A DNA stretch of 8,474 nt, taken from Candidatus Aerophobota bacterium. GTDB taxonomy: Bacteria > Aerophobota > Aerophobia > Aerophobales > B47-G16. Under the pieces are notes generated by a model that made no database searches, had not been told where the DNA came from, and saw only the letters and a program-made list of their open reading frames with translations. The stretch spans positions 1 to 8,474 of the forward strand of contig QMPZ01000063.1 of assembly GCA_003648815.1 (NCBI GenBank), read 5' to 3'. The stretch's first letter is position 1. Every line of letters begins with the position of its first letter. Both the position numbers and the translations under genes were made by a program. Positions 5,474 through 8,474 of the stretch are shown one piece after another.

Positions 5474-8329
5474 CTATATCTTTTTTCTTGTCCCCGGGAT
5501 ATATTGCCCGTTTACCTTTATCCTTTTCTTGATATCCTCAGGAAATATTAATTCAGCCTTGCTTTCTTGAGGAATATCTATGAATACATCAAAGCAATCA
5601 TCTTTATCTTCATAACTTACCTCTATTTTGCCAAAAGGTGAAGGCACGCTACCCCTTGCCCATCTCAATCCACACAGCCGGGGCTGGATCAGTATTTTCT
5701 TGAATCCAGGCTCAAGAGGCCTTATTCCAAACACATAAGCCCCCAAAAAGTATCCGGGAGCACTGGACCAGGCATGACAATGACTTCTGGTCAACCTGTC
5801 CTTCTGGAAACCGATAAATGTCTCCCAGCAGGTGGTGGCTCCATATTTTAGCATCGTGCCCCAGTTTTCCCTGATCTCTTCTAAAACTTTATCTATTCGG
5901 TTCAATTTTACCAGCGCCTCAAAGCGGAAAAACGACATAAAGGGACTTCCTATCTTCACAAAATGATCCGGGGGATTTAACAGATAACTTTCAAGGATTT
6001 TCTTCCTCTCACCTTCTGCACAGTCGCAAAGATAGACAATGATGTTGGTCTGCTGGCTTACTGTCTCGGAAGGTTTTCCATCGCTGTGTATGCTATCTAT
6101 ATAGGCTCTTTTTTCCTCACTCCAGAGATGCTTGTTTATAGCTTCCTTAAGGGTATTGGCAAAGTTCAAAAGATAACTTTTATCCTCATCCCTGCCGAGC
6201 AAGTTGGCCAGATAAGCAACGTCACCCAAGGCCTTAACCAGGAGAGCATTCTGATGGGTCACCACCCCGCTGTTGGGTGTATCCATGGGCGCCCAGTCAA
6301 GCATATTCCAGGCAGTTATTTCCAGGAGACCATCTTTATTGATAAACTTTTCAAAGTTTTTTGTCGTCTGGATAAGAGCTGGATAAATCTGGTTCAAAAA
6401 TTCCTTATCAGCTGTAAACTCGTAGTATTCCTTGCAAGCGATGATCCAAAGAAGTGTCCAGGCAGTGAGTATGTTTTGCCAGCCACTGGGCACCTGAGAC
6501 TCGGGAAGTATAGACCTTCGCATAGACCCTATCACAAGGTTAAGGCAGCGCCTGGAAAGCTGATACGCCCCAAAGGTATAATAGTTTATCAAGGATTCGT
6601 TTCGAGCATCTCCCACCCAGAAGGTTTGTTCATAAGCAGGACAATCCACATAGGTATCCTCCATGCAAAGCCTTTCGGTATCCCTGGATATTTCCCAGAT
6701 ACGATTTAGAAGATAGTCAGAACATTGAAAAGTTCCCATCTCAGCTACGGGAAATGTGCTCAAATAAGCTTTAAGGGAGTAAAACTTTACCAAAGACTTC
6801 AGATTACGTATGGTGAGCATTATATATCTAAAACCCCTTCTCACAAAGGAGCGATAGCTCTGACGTCCTTGTTTGGTGATATATCTTAAGGTATTGTTTA
6901 AACCGTTAGTATCTTCAATAGTTCCATCGTGCATACTCTCAAAAAAGTAAAAATCCAATATTGCTCCAGGCGGAGCATCTAAGTCAAATTCGAGATATCC
7001 GGAAAGCTCCCTGCCAAAATCTACGATGATTTCCTGATCATTTTTGGAGGCAGATATTTTTGTATAAGCATCGTTGGCCATGACCAGGTTCTGGTAAGAG
7101 TCTGGCACCTTGAAAGTTTTTAAGGTATTCTTTACCGTAGAAAGGGTAAAGACGTTCTCGGTGCAGGTATGCTCTGGCAGGACAGGTTTTATCCATTTAG
7201 AGTAGGAGGTTAATTCCTCAGCAGAGCTTACCCGCCATACTTTCCTGTATTCAGGAACCTCCTTCAATGCATCATCGCGAGAATAACCCGGAAGAAGTAC
7301 TGTCTTTTTATCGAAGGGACCGATGGTGATGAATTTATACTCGCTTCCCAAAAGAGGAGCCTTAAAGCTTAGCCTTTCCTCAAAATCAAAGGCTAAATGA
7401 ACAAATAGTTCATGATAGCTTCCACTCACATCCATAAGGAAAAAATTCTCACCCGCATTAAGATTTACTTCTACAGAATTTGCCCTGTCTACTTGATAGA
7501 GCTGATCATTGATCCTGAACCTTCCATAAGCGCTTACCCACCTGCCAAATGGAAATACTATCTTCCCCCTCATGGCTTTGGGGGCATTGATGATGGTGGC
7601 GATATAACCTAAATGTCTTTTGGGATTGGCATCGTATTCCTGAGGATAAAAATTAGGTCTAATATCTATTGAGATATGAGTCTTTACGGGACTTACCTCT
7701 TTTAAGGAGATAACCCTCTTAGGGTAGATGGGCTCCTCAGCAAGATGTGGAATGTCCCTTGGCACCAATTTTTCCCATGGCTTCATCCCGTAGGAGCCTA
7801 TCTCTATGCTGTTGTTCCAGCTGCTATCATCAAAATCAACCTCAACCCACCTCTCATCGAATTTACGGGCATCATAGATCTCAGCCCAGGCTTGCTGACA
7901 GCTTATCCTCACCGATGATCTGATGTAGCCGCTGTGCAGTTTATTTTTCCATGATTTATCAGTGCATAAGCTATCTATTATTTTGCCATTTTTATAAAAG
8001 TCCAGTTGAGCTATTAGTCCTCCCCTTCCTTCTATGTACTGAAATGTACTTATACCATAATGGGTAACCAGCACTGCAATGACGTTATCAGTAGCTAAGT
8101 AATCCTTAACGGACCAGCTGTCATAAGATTGCTCAAAGGGCCAGCTGCGCACCGGACCAGAACCAACCCGTCTCCCATTTACATATACCACATATCTGGA
8201 GTCAGCAGTTATATTGAGCAAGGCCTCATCAAAATCATCAGGGCTAATAAATTTTTTTCTAAAAGCCAGCCACCAGTTCCTGGGATGCTCTTCTTCGCTA
8301 TCCCAGATCCACTTTGCCTTCCAGTTCAT
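5474..8329 (-). CDS. Alpha-L-rhamnosidase, GH78 family
   Basis: This 951-aa protein hydrolyses terminal alpha-L-rhamnosides by the inverting GH78 mechanism, as judged from its motifs. Residues 1-180 hold the carbohydrate-binding-like N-domain (WKAKWIWDSEE at 3-13; VVYVNGRRVGSGPVRSWPF at 47-65). It begins at the WxxKWI motif and so lacks the preceding Fn3-like module found in the partial GH78 gene at 1-410. A second beta domain spans about 390-530 (VDFGRELSGYLEFDL at 436-450). The (alpha/alpha)6 barrel spans about 530-870 and contains DTYVDCPAYEQTFWVGDAR (558-576). Asp562, Glu567 and Asp574 match the conserved acidic residues of GH78, and Glu836 in TTCWE matches the catalytic-base position. 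HCHAWSSAPGYFLGAYVFGI (850-869) is a family signature, and a C-terminal beta domain follows (about 875-945). The Arg common before the motif glutamate is Tyr566 here. ATG at 8329 follows AAGGAGGG with a 7-nt spacer. No signal peptide is seen, so the enzyme is probably cytoplasmic. It appears to be the first gene of the cluster. Confidence 0.92.
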   Translation of the reverse strand: MNWKAKWIWDSEEEHPRNWWLAFRKKFISPDDFDEALLNITADSRYVVYVNGRRVGSGPVRSWPFEQSYDSWSVKDYLATDNVIAVLVTHYGISTFQYIEGRGGLIAQLDFYKNGKIIDSLCTDKSWKNKLHSGYIRSSVRISCQQAWAEIYDARKFDERWVEVDFDDSSWNNSIEIGSYGMKPWEKLVPRDIPHLAEEPIYPKRVISLKEVSPVKTHISIDIRPNFYPQEYDANPKRHLGYIATIINAPKAMRGKIVFPFGRWVSAYGRFRINDQLYQVDRANSVEVNLNAGENFFLMDVSGSYHELFVHLAFDFEERLSFKAPLLGSEYKFITIGPFDKKTVLLPGYSRDDALKEVPEYRKVWRVSSAEELTSYSKWIKPVLPEHTCTENVFTLSTVKNTLKTFKVPDSYQNLVMANDAYTKISASKNDQEIIVDFGRELSGYLEFDLDAPPGAILDFYFFESMHDGTIEDTNGLNNTLRYITKQGRQSYRSFVRRGFRYIMLTIRNLKSLVKFYSLKAYLSTFPVAEMGTFQCSDYLLNRIWEISRDTERLCMEDTYVDCPAYEQTFWVGDARNESLINYYTFGAYQLSRRCLNLVIGSMRRSILPESQVPSGWQNILTAWTLLWIIACKEYYEFTADKEFLNQIYPALIQTTKNFEKFINKDGLLEITAWNMLDWAPMDTPNSGVVTHQNALLVKALGDVAYLANLLGRDEDKSYLLNFANTLKEAINKHLWSEEKRAYIDSIHSDGKPSETVSQQTNIIVYLCDCAEGERKKILESYLLNPPDHFVKIGSPFMSFFRFEALVKLNRIDKVLEEIRENWGTMLKYGATTCWETFIGFQKDRLTRSHCHAWSSAPGYFLGAYVFGIRPLEPGFKKILIQPRLCGLRWARGSVPSPFGKIEVSYEDKDDCFDVFIDIPQESKAELIFPEDIKKRIKVNGQYIPGTRKKI

Positions 8330-8352
8330 AGCCTACCCTCCTTCCTGCTTTT

Positions 8353-8380
8353 AATATAACTATTTCCCCGCCAAAATCAA
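8353..8380 (-). promoter_or_regulatory. Candidate sigma70-type promoter for the rhamnosidase cluster
   Basis: Reading the minus strand, TTGATT (8380-8375) is followed after 16 bp by TATATT (8358-8353). These match the -35 and -10 consensus at 4/6 and 5/6 positions. Transcription would begin about 15-20 nt before the AAGGAGGG ribosome binding site, giving a short leader. The surrounding region is AT-rich. The call rests on consensus matching by eye only; such matches occur by chance in AT-rich DNA. Confidence 0.4.
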
Positions 8381-8430
8381 CAAACTTGAGTTAGCAATTT
8401 AAGCAAAGAAATGGGTATAGACCTTTAAGT

Positions 8431-8472
8431 TTAATAACCTTCGACTAACTTTCTTTTAAGCTCCAGATAATA
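8431..8472 (-). CDS. Possible 3' end of an upstream gene (last 13 codons plus stop)
   Basis: On the minus strand one frame reads YYLELKRKLVEGY and then TAA at 8433-8431; the other two frames stop sooner. The residues look compatible with a protein C-terminus, and the stop lies about 100 bp before the rhamnosidase start. Thirteen codons are too few to prove coding, and no product can be assigned. It may equally be non-coding leader DNA. Confidence 0.2.
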   Translation of the reverse strand, partial: YYLELKRKLVEGY

Positions 8473-8474
8473 CA

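Noticed and set aside
6086..6709. Plus-strand open frame of 207 codons
   Set aside because: It is antisense to the GH78 catalytic barrel and has no supporting ribosome binding site or recognisable motifs.

Overview
The window comes from a bacterium and carries one strand-uniform block: four genes, all on the minus strand and read from high to low coordinates. Strong Shine-Dalgarno boxes (AGGAGG type) precede three of the four starts. Base composition is moderate, by eye in the mid-40s % GC. Lys/Glu-rich proteins with many AGG/AGA arginine codons would suit an anaerobic or thermophilic bacterial lineage, but nothing here fixes the phylum. The strong SD boxes argue against Bacteroidetes-type initiation.

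Layout in transcription order: (1) an upstream leader at 8330-8474 with a candidate sigma70-type promoter and possibly the last codons of a preceding gene; (2) a GH78-type alpha-L-rhamnosidase of 951 aa (5474-8329); (3) a 972-aa glycoside hydrolase resembling GH106 alpha-L-rhamnosidases (2486-5404); (4) an ADP-ribosylglycohydrolase-fold protein with two extra C-terminal beta-rich regions (427-2379); (5) the first 136 codons of a second GH78 alpha-L-rhamnosidase, which runs off the window at base 1. Gaps between genes are 69, 106 and 16 bp, with no convincing terminator in any of them, so the set looks like one operon.

The genes read as a catabolic cluster for a rhamnose-containing glycan or glycoside. 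Two or three different retaining/inverting rhamnosidase-like enzymes would remove different rhamnosyl linkages. None of the four proteins has a visible signal peptide, so they probably act in the cytoplasm on imported oligosaccharides; the transporter and regulator are not in this window. The least explained member is the ADP-ribosylglycohydrolase-like protein. Its N-terminal domain keeps the acidic metal-binding motifs of the fold, but its genomic setting and its added beta domains suggest a carbohydrate substrate rather than ADP-ribosylated protein. It is the best candidate here for an undescribed activity.

I saw no tRNA, rRNA, CRISPR array, insertion sequence or long repeat. The plus-strand open frames are shadows of the minus-strand genes.
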